Below, one piece after another: positions 31,752 to 39,903 of a DNA stretch of 64,000 nucleotides. The stretch is taken from the NCBI RefSeq assembly GCF_022965755.1, contig NZ_CP095187.1:3286001-3350000 (forward strand). Reading direction: 5' to 3'. Made by a program: the position numbers and the translations under genes. The notes beneath the pieces were generated by a model, which saw nothing but the letters and a program-made list of their open reading frames with translations, had not been told where the DNA came from and did no database searches. Source of the stretch: Pseudoxanthomonas sp. F37. GTDB lineage: Bacteria; Pseudomonadota; Gammaproteobacteria; Xanthomonadales; Xanthomonadaceae. Every line of letters begins with the position of its first letter. Position 1 is the first letter of the stretch.

Positions 31752-32690
31752 CTACGCGCATGGTTTCAGGCGCAACGGGCACGCCACGGGCAGGTGCATG
31801 CGCACGCGCCCCGCCACGCAGGCGACGCGGAAACGCCGGGAGGCCACCGGCTCGCCATCCAGGTTGAGCGTCAGCGCTCGATCGGAGGCCAACTCCACCC
31901 AGGGCAGGCGGACGCGGGTCGCCACCCGGTCCAGTGCCGCATGCTTGCCCTCCTTGATCAGGGTGCCCACGGTGGCCGCGACATCGCCGGAGAGGTCGGG
32001 AACGATCGTCAGGTCCAACTGGCCGTCGTCGACCAGCGCATCGGGGCACAGCGCCTGGCCTCCCCCGGCCTGCCGGCCGTTGCCGATCCCGAGGGCGATC
32101 AGGTCGCCCTCCCACGCGAACTCCGGCCCGCGCAGCCGGGCCTGCAGGGGATCGATGCGGCCGAGCCGGGCAATGCCGGTGATCAGGTATGCCAGGCCGC
32201 CGAGCATCTTCTTCAGCCCCTCGTCCGTTTCCACCGTCACTTCGGTGCCGAAGCCGCCACTGGCCAGGTTCGCGCACCAGTGGACGCCGTCGTCGGCATC
32301 GATGCGCAGCAGGTCCAGCGGTACGGCCACCACCGCGCGGACCAGCTGCAACGCCGCCAGCGGTCCCTCGGGAATGCCGGCCGCCGTGGCGAAATCGTTG
32401 GCGGTGCCCAGCGGCACCAGTCCCAGCGAGGGCAGTGCATCGGCGGTCTCGTCGCGATGCGCCAGCGTGGTGGCGACTTCACTCAAGGTGCCGTCCCCGC
32501 CGGCCGCGATCACCGTGTTCACGCCATCGGCGATGGCCTCTGCGACATAGCGCTCGGCATCGCCGTCTTCCCAGGTGACGCGCACGTCCAGGGCGATGCC
32601 CGTCTCGCGCATGGCCTGCACGGCCCCGCGCAGGTCGTCGTCGCCGGCGGATTTTCCGTTGAGGATCAGGCGCCAGTGCGGTGGGGGCAT
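31752..32690 (-). CDS. yegS: YegS-like lipid kinase (diacylglycerol kinase catalytic domain)
   Basis: The 312-residue protein has a DAGKc fold: [17 protein letters not shown] (nucleotide-binding GGDGT), [13 protein letters not shown] and a C-terminal beta-sandwich ([27 protein letters not shown]). YegS family members phosphorylate lipids such as phosphatidylglycerol in vitro. AAGGA lies 7 nt before the ATG at 32690. Downstream on the same strand lies trpE, 145 bp away. Confidence 0.9.
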   Translation of the reverse strand: MPPPHWRLILNGKSAGDDDLRGAVQAMRETGIALDVRVTWEDGDAERYVAEAIADGVNTVIAAGGDGTLSEVATTLAHRDETADALPSLGLVPLGTANDFATAAGIPEGPLAALQLVRAVVAVPLDLLRIDADDGVHWCANLASGGFGTEVTVETDEGLKKMLGGLAYLITGIARLGRIDPLQARLRGPEFAWEGDLIALGIGNGRQAGGGQALCPDALVDDGQLDLTIVPDLSGDVAATVGTLIKEGKHAALDRVATRVRLPWVELASDRALTLNLDGEPVASRRFRVACVAGRVRMHLPVACPLRLKPCA

Positions 32691-32730
32691 AGGAGGTTCC
32701 TTCGGGGACGCACGAGGATAGCCGCTCTCC

Positions 32731-32837
32731 TGTAGGAGCGACGTGAGTCGCGACCGCGCACTGAGACGGTCGGCGAACCTGGCGTCCTGGGATCCAGGAA
32801 CGGATGGTCTACGGTCGCGACTCACGTCGCTCCTACA
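32731..32837. repeat. Perfect 26-bp inverted pair of GTAG-type palindromes
   Basis: TGTAGGAGCGACGTGAGTCG... (32731-32756) is repeated exactly in reverse complement at 32812-32837, 55 bp apart. Each arm has its own inner GCGAC-GTGA-GTCGC stem. The pair occupies the 282-bp gap between rpe and yegS; the rest of the gap (32838-32972) shows nothing recognisable. Confidence 0.9.
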
Positions 32838-32972
32838 ACTGCCCAGCCATCGTCATCTGTCCGTCACAGACCATCCGTAGTGTGGAAGGCCATAGCAGGG
32901 ACGATGGGCGGAGGCAGGATCAGCCTCCAATTCTTCCGGGGCGGTGGCGAAGGCCATCGCCCTTCTGCTTTG

Positions 32973-33650
32973 TCAGGCCCCGCGCACGTCGGCGACCGCG
33001 GCGCGCATGCGGGCGATGACATCCGCATAGTCCGGGGCATTGAAGATCGCCGAACCGGCGACGAAGGCATCGGCGCCCGCCGCCGCGATCTGGCCGATGT
33101 TGTCCGCCTTCACGCCGCCGTCGATTTCCAGGCGGATGTCCCTGCCGGTCTTGTCGATCATCGCGCGCACGGCGCGCAGCTTGTCCAGCGCCGAGGGGAT
33201 GAAGGCCTGCCCGCCGAAGCCCGGGTTCACCGACATCAGCAGCACCAGATCAAGTTCCGGCAGCACCCAGTCCAGCACCTCGACCGGTGTACCGGGGTTG
33301 AGCACCAGGCCGGCCTTGCAGCCCAGCGACTTGATCAGCTGGATGGTGCGGTGCACGTGCCTGGAGGCTTCGGGATGGAAGCTGATGATGCTGGCCCCGG
33401 CCTCGGCGAAATCCGGCACGATCCGGTCCACCGGCTCCACCATCAGGTGCACGTCGATCGGCGCGGTGACGCCATGCTTGCGCAGCGCGCTGCACACCAT
33501 CGGCCCGATGGTCAGGTTGGGCACGTAGTGGTTGTCCATCACGTCGAAGTGCACCCAGTCGGCGCCGGCCTTCAGCACGTTGTCGACTTCCTCGCCCAGG
33601 CGGGCGAAGTCGGCGGACAGGATGGACGGGGCGATGATGCAGTTCGACAT
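32973..33650 (-). CDS. rpe: Ribulose-phosphate 3-epimerase
   Basis: The 225-residue TIM barrel interconverts ribulose 5-phosphate and xylulose 5-phosphate. It has [16 protein letters not shown], the metal-site [44 protein letters not shown] and LEIDGGVK. The start codon at 33650 fits the family N-terminus. It follows the J-domain gene by 8 nt. Confidence 0.97.
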   Translation of the reverse strand: MSNCIIAPSILSADFARLGEEVDNVLKAGADWVHFDVMDNHYVPNLTIGPMVCSALRKHGVTAPIDVHLMVEPVDRIVPDFAEAGASIISFHPEASRHVHRTIQLIKSLGCKAGLVLNPGTPVEVLDWVLPELDLVLLMSVNPGFGGQAFIPSALDKLRAVRAMIDKTGRDIRLEIDGGVKADNIGQIAAAGADAFVAGSAIFNAPDYADVIARMRAAVADVRGA

Positions 33651-33658
33651 GGAGGGGC

Positions 33659-33988
33659 TCACTTGCGTTTGCGCAGGGTCTTGATGCGGTCGTAGGCGGC
33701 ATTGATCTCGCCGGCCTTGCGTTCGGCCTGGCGGCGCAGGTCTTCCGCCGCGCCGGCCATCTTGTCGGGGTGGTACTGTGAGATCAGGCGGCGATAGGCC
33801 TGGTCGATCTCGGCGTCGCTGGCATCGCTGGTCAGGTCGAACACCCGGTAGGGATTGTCGCGGCTGAGCCTGAACCAGTCCTCGTCGAAGGCATGGCCGA
33901 TGATCAGTCCCACCAGTCCGCCCAGCGGGTGGCGCATCAGCAGCCAACCGGCCACGAATCCCAGCAGTTTCCCGTACCAGCGCTTCAT
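33659..33988 (-). CDS. Membrane-anchored J-domain protein
   Basis: The 109-residue protein has a hydrophobic N-terminal segment ([28 protein letters not shown], about 5-32) followed by a J domain (about 45-105) with the HPD motif in [10 protein letters not shown] domains stimulate DnaK ATPase. It resembles a minimal DjlA without the TerB region. Start at 33988 is chosen over 34030 because upstream residues are not family-like. Confidence 0.85.
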   Translation of the reverse strand: MKRWYGKLLGFVAGWLLMRHPLGGLVGLIIGHAFDEDWFRLSRDNPYRVFDLTSDASDAEIDQAYRRLISQYHPDKMAGAAEDLRRQAERKAGEINAAYDRIKTLRKRK

Positions 33989-34185
33989 CCGGCCCGCCTT
34001 CTTCAGCAAGTGGGGCATTTTACGGCACACACGGGCCCCAAGCGCCGTACACTACGCGGCCCGGTCCGGTACCTGGCCCCGCAGCAGCGGGTGAAGGGCC
34101 ACCCCGGGGCACGGGCGCACGGCCTGCCGCACGCCCCACGACGCTGTACGCCTCGCTGGTTTCCGGAACTCCCCAAGGAGTGTTT

Positions 34186-35112
34186 GTGCCCACGACGTTG
34201 CTCCAATCCGATCTGCCCGGCCTCACCCTGCGCCACCGCGGCAAAGTCCGCGACGTGTTCGACCTGCCCCGCGATCGCCTGCCCGCCGATGCGCCCGAGG
34301 GCGACTGCCTGCTGATGGTGGCCACCGACCGCCTGTCCGCGTTCGACGTGGTGCTGCCCGACCCCATTCCCGGCAAGGGCGAGATGCTCTGCCAGATCTC
34401 CAACTTCTGGTTCGCCAAGACCGCTCACCTGATGCCCAACCACCTGACCGGCATCGATGTCGCGTCGGTGCTGCCGGCCGGCGTGGATGCGTCGCTGTAC
34501 GCCAGGCGCGCGGTGGTGACGAAGAAGCTCAAGCCCGTGCCGGTGGAAGCCATCGCCCGCGGCTATCTGATCGGCAGCGGCTGGAAGGACTATCAGCGCA
34601 CCGGCAAGGTCAGCGGGATCGTGCTGCCCGACGGCCTGCGCCAGGCCGAAAAGCTGGCCGAGCCCATCTTCACCCCGTCCACCAAGGCCGCCGTGGGCGA
34701 CCACGACGAGAACATCGACTTCGACGCCATGGTGAAGACCGTGGGCGCGGAACTGGCCGAGCGCGTGCGCGATGCCACCCTGCGCATCTACCGTTTCGCC
34801 GCCGACTTCGCCGCCGAGCGCGGCATCCTGCTGGCCGACACCAAGTTCGAGTTCGGCACGGACGAGGACGGCCGCCTCTACATCATGGACGAGATGCTGA
34901 CGCCGGATTCCTCGCGCTACTGGCCTGCGGACCAGTACGAGGTGGGCACCAGTCCGCCGAGCTACGACAAGCAGTTCGTGCGCGACTACCTGGAGACGCT
35001 GGACTGGAACAAGACGGCCCCCGGCCCGTCGTTGCCGGCCGAGGTCATCGAGCGCACGCGCGCCAAGTACGCCGAGGCGCTGCAGAAGCTGGCCGGCATC
35101 ACCGTCGACTGA
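34186..35112 (+). CDS. purC: SAICAR synthetase (phosphoribosylaminoimidazole-succinocarboxamide synthase)
   Basis: The 308-residue protein is of the longer PurC type: [14 protein letters not shown] start, [47 protein letters not shown] and [14 protein letters not shown]. It joins aspartate to CAIR in purine synthesis. GTG at 34186 is preferred over GTG at 34180 because AAGGAG (34175-34180) is then 5 nt upstream. It is alone on the plus strand, divergent from the J-domain gene. Confidence 0.96.
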   Translation: MPTTLLQSDLPGLTLRHRGKVRDVFDLPRDRLPADAPEGDCLLMVATDRLSAFDVVLPDPIPGKGEMLCQISNFWFAKTAHLMPNHLTGIDVASVLPAGVDASLYARRAVVTKKLKPVPVEAIARGYLIGSGWKDYQRTGKVSGIVLPDGLRQAEKLAEPIFTPSTKAAVGDHDENIDFDAMVKTVGAELAERVRDATLRIYRFAADFAAERGILLADTKFEFGTDEDGRLYIMDEMLTPDSSRYWPADQYEVGTSPPSYDKQFVRDYLETLDWNKTAPGPSLPAEVIERTRAKYAEALQKLAGITVD

Positions 35113-35156
35113 GCGTACGCGGGCCTGTAGGTGGGGGCCTACGGACCGGCTTGCCA

Positions 35157-35258
35157 CGGCCAGACCGCGCGAGAGCATCGCGGGCGTGGCCCGCTCCTAC
35201 AGAACGGGCTCTGTACGGCCAGGCCGCGCAAGGGCATCGCGGGCATGGCCGCTCCTAC
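35157..35258. repeat. Tandem duplication carrying two GTAG-type palindromes
   Basis: A unit of about 44 bp (CGGCCAGACCGCGCGAGAGC... ending CCGCTCCTAC, 35157-35200) is repeated with a few changes at 35216-35258, a period of 59 bp. Each unit ends in a GCATCGCGGGC...GCTCCTAC palindrome; the second has lost one C in the arm. It lies between purC and the DUF962 gene. Confidence 0.8.
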
Positions 35259-35343
35259 GATGTTGCGATGGCCGGCCCGCCCGTCCCGTCCGGGCTGGGG
35301 TATGCTCCATACCCTGCCGCATTGCCATCCTCGGGAGGGATGA

Positions 35344-35823
35344 ATGAACGCGACCGCGCAACGCCCGGTGGACCGCTGGTTCGCCAGCTATTCCGGCGAC
35401 CACCAGAACGACACCAACCAGCTGATCCACGTCTTCGCCGTGCCGACCATCCTGTGGACGGTGGTCGCGCTGCTGTGGTGCATCCCGGTGTTCGGCACCT
35501 GGGTGAAATCGGGCGCGTGGGCGGCCCTGGCGATGTTCGCCGCCTGGATGTACTACTACAGGCTCTCGCGTCCGCTGGGCTTCGGCATGCTGGCCATCTT
35601 CATCGCGATGGCCTGGCTGACCCGCTGGCTGGAAGCGCTGCTGGGCCTGCAGAACCTGTTCTTCCTCGCCATCGCCGTCTTCGTGCTGGCCTGGATCGCA
35701 CAGTTCATCGGCCACAAGATCGAAGGCAAGAAGCCCAGCTTCCTGACCGACCTCACCTACCTGCTGATCGGGCCGGCGTGGGTGCTGAGCAAGTTCTACC
35801 GGAAGATGGGCTGGAAGTATTGA
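35344..35823 (+). CDS. DUF962/Mpo1-like membrane protein
   Basis: The 159-residue protein has about four hydrophobic helices and the DUF962 pattern: WFASYSGDHQNDTNQLIHVFAVP near the start, and FIGHKIEGKKPSFLTDLTYLLIGP near the end. The yeast relative Mpo1 is an Fe-dependent dioxygenase for alpha-oxidation of 2-hydroxy fatty acids; whether this protein does that is unknown. Conserved His residues in the HQNDTNQLIH and GHKIEGKKP segments fit a metal site. Confidence 0.85.
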   Translation: MNATAQRPVDRWFASYSGDHQNDTNQLIHVFAVPTILWTVVALLWCIPVFGTWVKSGAWAALAMFAAWMYYYRLSRPLGFGMLAIFIAMAWLTRWLEALLGLQNLFFLAIAVFVLAWIAQFIGHKIEGKKPSFLTDLTYLLIGPAWVLSKFYRKMGWKY

Positions 35824-35830
35824 GGGTGGA

Positions 35831-35846
35831 GCCGGGCTTGCCCGGC
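35831..35846. repeat. Short GCCGGG/CCCGGC palindrome
   Basis: GCCGGG-CTTG-CCCGGC starts 8 bp after the DUF962 stop. It shares its core with 2195-2210 and is followed by further GCCGGG and GGACTCCAC pieces, so it may be part of a longer degenerate element. Confidence 0.45.
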
Positions 35847-35901
35847 CGACGCCGGGCCGGGATGGCATGGACTCCACAGGAACCGCGCGGCAGGCTCCGC
35901 T

Positions 35902-36774
35902 CTACGGGCCGACCGCCCGCGCATCCACGATGAAGGAACGCGGTACATAACCGAAGTCGTGGAATGCCGGCGCCGCATCGAACACCAGATCTTCGCGCAT
36001 GCGCGCCACGGCATCATCTGTCAGGCCCCGCATCATCCCGGCTTTGCGGGCCAGCCACAGTGCCGCCTTGAACACGGGCATCGGCACTTCCCGCAGTTTC
36101 GCCGGAGGGTCCAGCGCGGCCAGCGTGCGTGCCACCATCTCGCGGTAGGCCAGTGTTTCGCCCCCGGGCAAGGCATATGCCTGCCCATGCGCGGCGGACG
36201 CATCCACTACTGCCAGCGCGGCGGACGCGAGGTCGTCGACATGCACCGGCTGGCGTTTCCCGTAAGCACCCCGCGGCAGCACAAAGAAGCCCAAGCGCCT
36301 GCCCATGGCCGCGATGCGTGCCAGCGTGCGGTCGCGCCCCGCGCCATAGACCAGGGTCGGACGCAGCAATGTCGCCGCCGCCCCGTTGGCCAGGGCGGTG
36401 TCGAAGACGATGCGCTCGGCTGCCTGCAACCGCGCGACGATGTCGCGTTCGTAGGCATCGGCCGAGGCCTGTTTCGTATCCAGGCTGGTGGAACCGAAAG
36501 CCACCACGCGCCGCGTGGCGACCTGCCCGTGCGCGTACCACTGCGCGAAGCCGTCCAGCGGCCCGGTGCTGAACACCACGTCGACCGCCTCGGGAAGACC
36601 GTCGATGCCGGCGAACCCGCCCGTCAGCCAGGTCACCCGGGCCGCCGGCGGATGCGGCGTGCGCGACACCGCGAACACCTGCCATCCCTCGCCCGCCAGG
36701 CGCGCCAGCAACGCTTGCCCGATCTGGCCGCTGGCACCGAACACCAGCGCCGTGCGCGTCGGCGCGTCAGGCAT
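35902..36774 (-). CDS. NAD(P)-dependent epimerase/dehydratase-like SDR protein
   Basis: The 290-residue extended SDR protein has the Rossmann motif TALVFGASGQIGQALLARL and a LLRPTLVYGAGRD segment, with PVHVDDLASAALAV as in NAD-dependent epimerases; the classical YxxxK is not obvious (DAYERDIV in the expected region). It overlaps the phaG end by 8 nt, so it is the last gene of the antiporter transcript. Function unknown. Confidence 0.82.
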   Translation of the reverse strand: MPDAPTRTALVFGASGQIGQALLARLAGEGWQVFAVSRTPHPPAARVTWLTGGFAGIDGLPEAVDVVFSTGPLDGFAQWYAHGQVATRRVVAFGSTSLDTKQASADAYERDIVARLQAAERIVFDTALANGAAATLLRPTLVYGAGRDRTLARIAAMGRRLGFFVLPRGAYGKRQPVHVDDLASAALAVVDASAAHGQAYALPGGETLAYREMVARTLAALDPPAKLREVPMPVFKAALWLARKAGMMRGLTDDAVARMREDLVFDAAPAFHDFGYVPRSFIVDARAVGP

Positions 36775-37138
36775 CCGGGCGGGCGTCTTCGCCGACCGCA
36801 TCGATCGGCTGCGGCGGTTCGCCGCCCGGCATCGGCGGCCGCTCGGCCATGTGCAGCGACAGCGCCGCCTTCGCCATCAGGTGCGCACTGATCGGCGCGG
36901 TGATGAAAAGGAACGCGGTGATCAGCAGTTCGCGCGGCTGCGGATCGGTGCCGCCCAGCGCGTGGTACCCCACCGAGGCGATCAGCACGCAACCCACGCC
37001 CAGCGTGCTGGCCTTGGTCGGCCCGTGCAGGCGCTTGAAGAACTCCGACAGCTTCACCAGGCTGAAAGAGCCGACCAGGATGAAGAAGCTGCCCACCGCC
37101 AGCAGCAGCACCAGCAGGACGGCGAAGACCCAGCTCAT
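36767..37138 (-). CDS. phaG: Mrp-type cation/proton antiporter subunit G
   Basis: The 123-residue product has three hydrophobic helices and the MnhG/PhaG pattern (GSFFILVGSFSLVKLSEFFKRLHGPTKASTLG and a TAPISAHLMAKAA helix). Its C-terminal tail is Pro-rich. It overlaps phaF by 4 nt upstream and the SDR gene downstream. Confidence 0.93.
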   Translation of the reverse strand: MSWVFAVLLVLLLAVGSFFILVGSFSLVKLSEFFKRLHGPTKASTLGVGCVLIASVGYHALGGTDPQPRELLITAFLFITAPISAHLMAKAALSLHMAERPPMPGGEPPQPIDAVGEDARPDA

Positions 37139-37419
37139 TCGACGATGTCCCGGCGCAGCACGTACTTGCTCAGCACCACCGTGCCCACGAAGCCCAGCAT
37201 GGCGATGACCAGCGCCGCTTCGAAGTACACCGCCGTGCCCAGGTACATGCCGAACAGCATCAGCTGCGCGATCGCGCAGACATACAGGGTGTCCAGGGCG
37301 AGGATGCGGTCCGGCACGCTGGGGCCGCGCACCAGCCGGTACAGCGCCAGCAGCATGGCCACGCCGACCACGTGCATGGCGCCGATCACCGCGTACATCA
37401 CCAGGGCCTGCGGGGTCAT
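37135..37419 (-). CDS. phaF: Mrp-type cation/proton antiporter subunit F
   Basis: The 94-residue, three-helix protein shows the MrpF signature RLVRGPSVPDRILALDTLYV. Start at 37419 overlaps the phaE stop as ATGA, and its own stop overlaps phaG, so the subunits are translationally coupled. Confidence 0.93.
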   Translation of the reverse strand: MTPQALVMYAVIGAMHVVGVAMLLALYRLVRGPSVPDRILALDTLYVCAIAQLMLFGMYLGTAVYFEAALVIAMLGFVGTVVLSKYVLRRDIVE

Positions 37420-37916
37420 GGGAAGATCTCCATCAGCGGTACCTCGTAGCGCGTCTTGATCTGCCGGACCACGGCATCGGCATCGTCCAGGTTCAGGACG
37501 TGCACCAGCAGGTGGCGCCGGTCGTCGGACAGGGCCGACGACACCGTGCCCGGCGTCAGCGTGATGATGCTGGTCAGCGCGGCGATGCCGTGGATGTTGC
37601 CGATGTCCAGCGGCACCCAGATGAAGCCCGGCCGGATCTTCCGCTCCGGCCCCAGCACCTGCAGGGCGACGGTGACGTTGGCCTGCACGATGTCCCACAG
37701 CAGCACACCCAGCATGCGCGGCACGCTGCGCAGCCGGCCGATGCGGGCGAACTCGCGGTCCAGCCGCGCCGCGAACGGCGGGATCGCCAGCGCCAGCACC
37801 AGCGCCATCGCCACCTGGCCGACGCTGATTTCATCGTTCATCAGCAGCCAGAAGCAGAACACCGTCGCGCTCAGCGGCAACGACGGCAACCAGCGCTTGC
37901 GCCACGTCCCGGCCAT
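37416..37916 (-). CDS. phaE: Mrp-type cation/proton antiporter subunit E
   Basis: The 166-residue protein has N-terminal hydrophobic helices and the MrpE core GFIWVPLDIGNIHGIAALTSIITLTPGTVSSALSDD followed by a soluble LLVHVLNLDD domain. It begins 2 nt after phaD ends. Confidence 0.93.
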   Translation of the reverse strand: MAGTWRKRWLPSLPLSATVFCFWLLMNDEISVGQVAMALVLALAIPPFAARLDREFARIGRLRSVPRMLGVLLWDIVQANVTVALQVLGPERKIRPGFIWVPLDIGNIHGIAALTSIITLTPGTVSSALSDDRRHLLVHVLNLDDADAVVRQIKTRYEVPLMEIFP

Positions 37917-37918
37917 GC

Positions 37919-39484
37919 TCAGGGCTCCCTCAGGATCGGCAGCGCGGCACGCACCTGTTCCACATAGTCGCCGGGCGACAGCAGCTGCGCGGCGGTGGCG
38001 CGCGCGTAGTCCAGCACCGGGGCGGCCGCCACCACCAGCGCCAGGCCATAGGCGAGCAGCAGCACGATGGCCGCCGTTTCCAGCGGGCGCGACGGCGCGG
38101 GCGCCATCTCGTGCTCGGGCGTATAGGCTTCCAGCCGATGCTGCCCGGCGTCCGGCCACGGCGCCACGCGCCAGAACAGCCGCGTGCCCGCGCGCGCCAG
38201 CCCGACCAGCATCAGGAAACTGGTGGCCAGCACCAGCAGCCACACCCACAACGTGCGCGGACCGGCCGGCACGGCCTCCAGCAGCAGCAGCTTGCCGACG
38301 AAGCCGGACAGCGGCGGCAAACCCGCCAGCGACACCGCCGCCACCAGGAACAGCAGGCCCGGCACGGTCTTGTCCGGCAACGCCGCGATCACGTCCTTGC
38401 GGTCGCCTGCACTCCCGCGACGACGGCGGATCAGGTCGGCCAGCAGGAACAGAGCCGCAGCGGCGAAACTGCTGTGCACCAGGTAGTACAACCCCGCGCC
38501 CACCGTGCCCTCTGTTCCCAGCGAGAACGCGATGAACAGCGTGGCCGCCGACCCCAGCACCAGATAGGCCGCCAGCGCGCGCAGCCGCGTGGCCGCCAGC
38601 ACCCCCAGCGACGCCAGCACGAGCGTGGCCGCCCCAAGGACCAGCAGCGCCGGCCAGGCGAAGCCATCCAGCGGCCCCGTCGCACCGAAGGTCAGCGTGC
38701 CCAGCCGCACTACCGCATACAGGCCCACCTTGGTCATGATGGCGAACAGGCCCGCCACCGCGGCCGGCGCGTGCGTATAGGTCTCGGGCAGCCAGAAGTA
38801 CATCGGCAGCAGCGCGGCCTTGGCGCAGAACACCACGAACAGCAGGCCGGCCGCCGCCTGCACCAGCGCCACGTCGCCCGCCGACAGACCGGCCACGCGC
38901 ACCGACAGCTCGGCCATGTTCAACGAGCCCAGCAGGCCGTACAACAGGCCCAGCGCGATCAGGAACAGCGTCGATGCCGCGATGTTGAAGGCGACGTAAT
39001 GCAGGCCGGCACGCATGCGCTCGCCGCGACCGCCGCTGAGCATCAGCCCGTAGGAGGAGATGAGCAGCACTTCGAAGAACACGAACAGGTTGAAGATGTC
39101 GCCCGTCAGGAACGCCCCGTTCAGGCCCATCAGCTGGAACTGGAAGAACGCATGGAAATGCGGCGCGCGACGGTCCCAGCCAGCGCATGCATGCAGCAGG
39201 CACCCCGCGCCGAGCAGCAGCCCCACCAGCACCATCAGCGCCGACAGGCGGTCCACCATCAGCACGATGCCCAGGCGCGCCGGCCAGTCGCCCAGCAGGT
39301 ACACCGAGACCTCGCCGGAGGCCGCCGACGCCACCAGCACGCACGCCACGGCCAACATGGCCGCGAGCGAGGTCCACGCGACGATGCGCTGCGGCACCAT
39401 GCCGAACCGGCGATGCTCGAAGAACAGCGCGATCGACGCGGCGAACAGCGGGATCAGGATCGGCAGGGCCGGCAGGTGGTTCAT
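37919..39484 (-). CDS. phaD: Mrp-type cation/proton antiporter subunit D
   Basis: The 521-residue polytopic protein is related to complex I NuoM/N. Landmarks are the GDIFNLFVFFEVLLISSYGL segment with the key membrane Glu, AKAALLPMYFWLPETYTHAP and VHSSFAAAALFLLADL. MrpA and MrpD are the proton-pumping-like modules. Start at 39484 overlaps the phaC stop (ATGA). Confidence 0.95.
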   Translation of the reverse strand: MNHLPALPILIPLFAASIALFFEHRRFGMVPQRIVAWTSLAAMLAVACVLVASAASGEVSVYLLGDWPARLGIVLMVDRLSALMVLVGLLLGAGCLLHACAGWDRRAPHFHAFFQFQLMGLNGAFLTGDIFNLFVFFEVLLISSYGLMLSGGRGERMRAGLHYVAFNIAASTLFLIALGLLYGLLGSLNMAELSVRVAGLSAGDVALVQAAAGLLFVVFCAKAALLPMYFWLPETYTHAPAAVAGLFAIMTKVGLYAVVRLGTLTFGATGPLDGFAWPALLVLGAATLVLASLGVLAATRLRALAAYLVLGSAATLFIAFSLGTEGTVGAGLYYLVHSSFAAAALFLLADLIRRRRGSAGDRKDVIAALPDKTVPGLLFLVAAVSLAGLPPLSGFVGKLLLLEAVPAGPRTLWVWLLVLATSFLMLVGLARAGTRLFWRVAPWPDAGQHRLEAYTPEHEMAPAPSRPLETAAIVLLLAYGLALVVAAAPVLDYARATAAQLLSPGDYVEQVRAALPILREP

Positions 39485-39903
39485 GCGCGCGGCTCCGCCT
39501 CGTCGGCCCTGGCGACGTCGCGGGCCTGCTCGTGCCGGCGCTGTTCGCTGGCAAGGAAATCGCGCTCGGCCTTGTAGCCGTCCACGTGGTCGCTGTCGTT
39601 GTCGCCGCGGCTGCGGATGGCCAGCACCACGGTCACCGCGGTCATCGCGAAGGCGATCACGATGGCGGTCAACACCAGCGCCTGCGGCAGCGGGTCGGTG
39701 TAGTTCGCCAGCGTCGGCGCCACGCCCTCGCGCAGCACCGGCGGCTTGCCGGGCACCAGGCGACCGCCCGCGAAGATCAGCAGGTTGGTGGCGTACGACA
39801 GCAGCGTCAGCCCCAGGATCACGTCGAAGCTGCGCGCGCGCAGCAGCAGGTACACGCCCGCGGCGGTGAGGATGCCGATCGCGCTTGCCATCGCCAGTTC
39901 CAT
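39481..39903 (-). CDS. phaC: Mrp-type cation/proton antiporter subunit C
   Basis: The 140-residue NuoK-like protein has three helices and the segment FDVILGLTLLSYATNLLIFAGG, plus YTDPLPQALVLTAIVIAFAMTA. The charged tail after residue 105 (KAERDFLASEQRRHEQARD) is longer than in many relatives. Its start overlaps the phaAB end by 1 nt. Confidence 0.93.
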   Translation of the reverse strand: MELAMASAIGILTAAGVYLLLRARSFDVILGLTLLSYATNLLIFAGGRLVPGKPPVLREGVAPTLANYTDPLPQALVLTAIVIAFAMTAVTVVLAIRSRGDNDSDHVDGYKAERDFLASEQRRHEQARDVARADEAEPRA

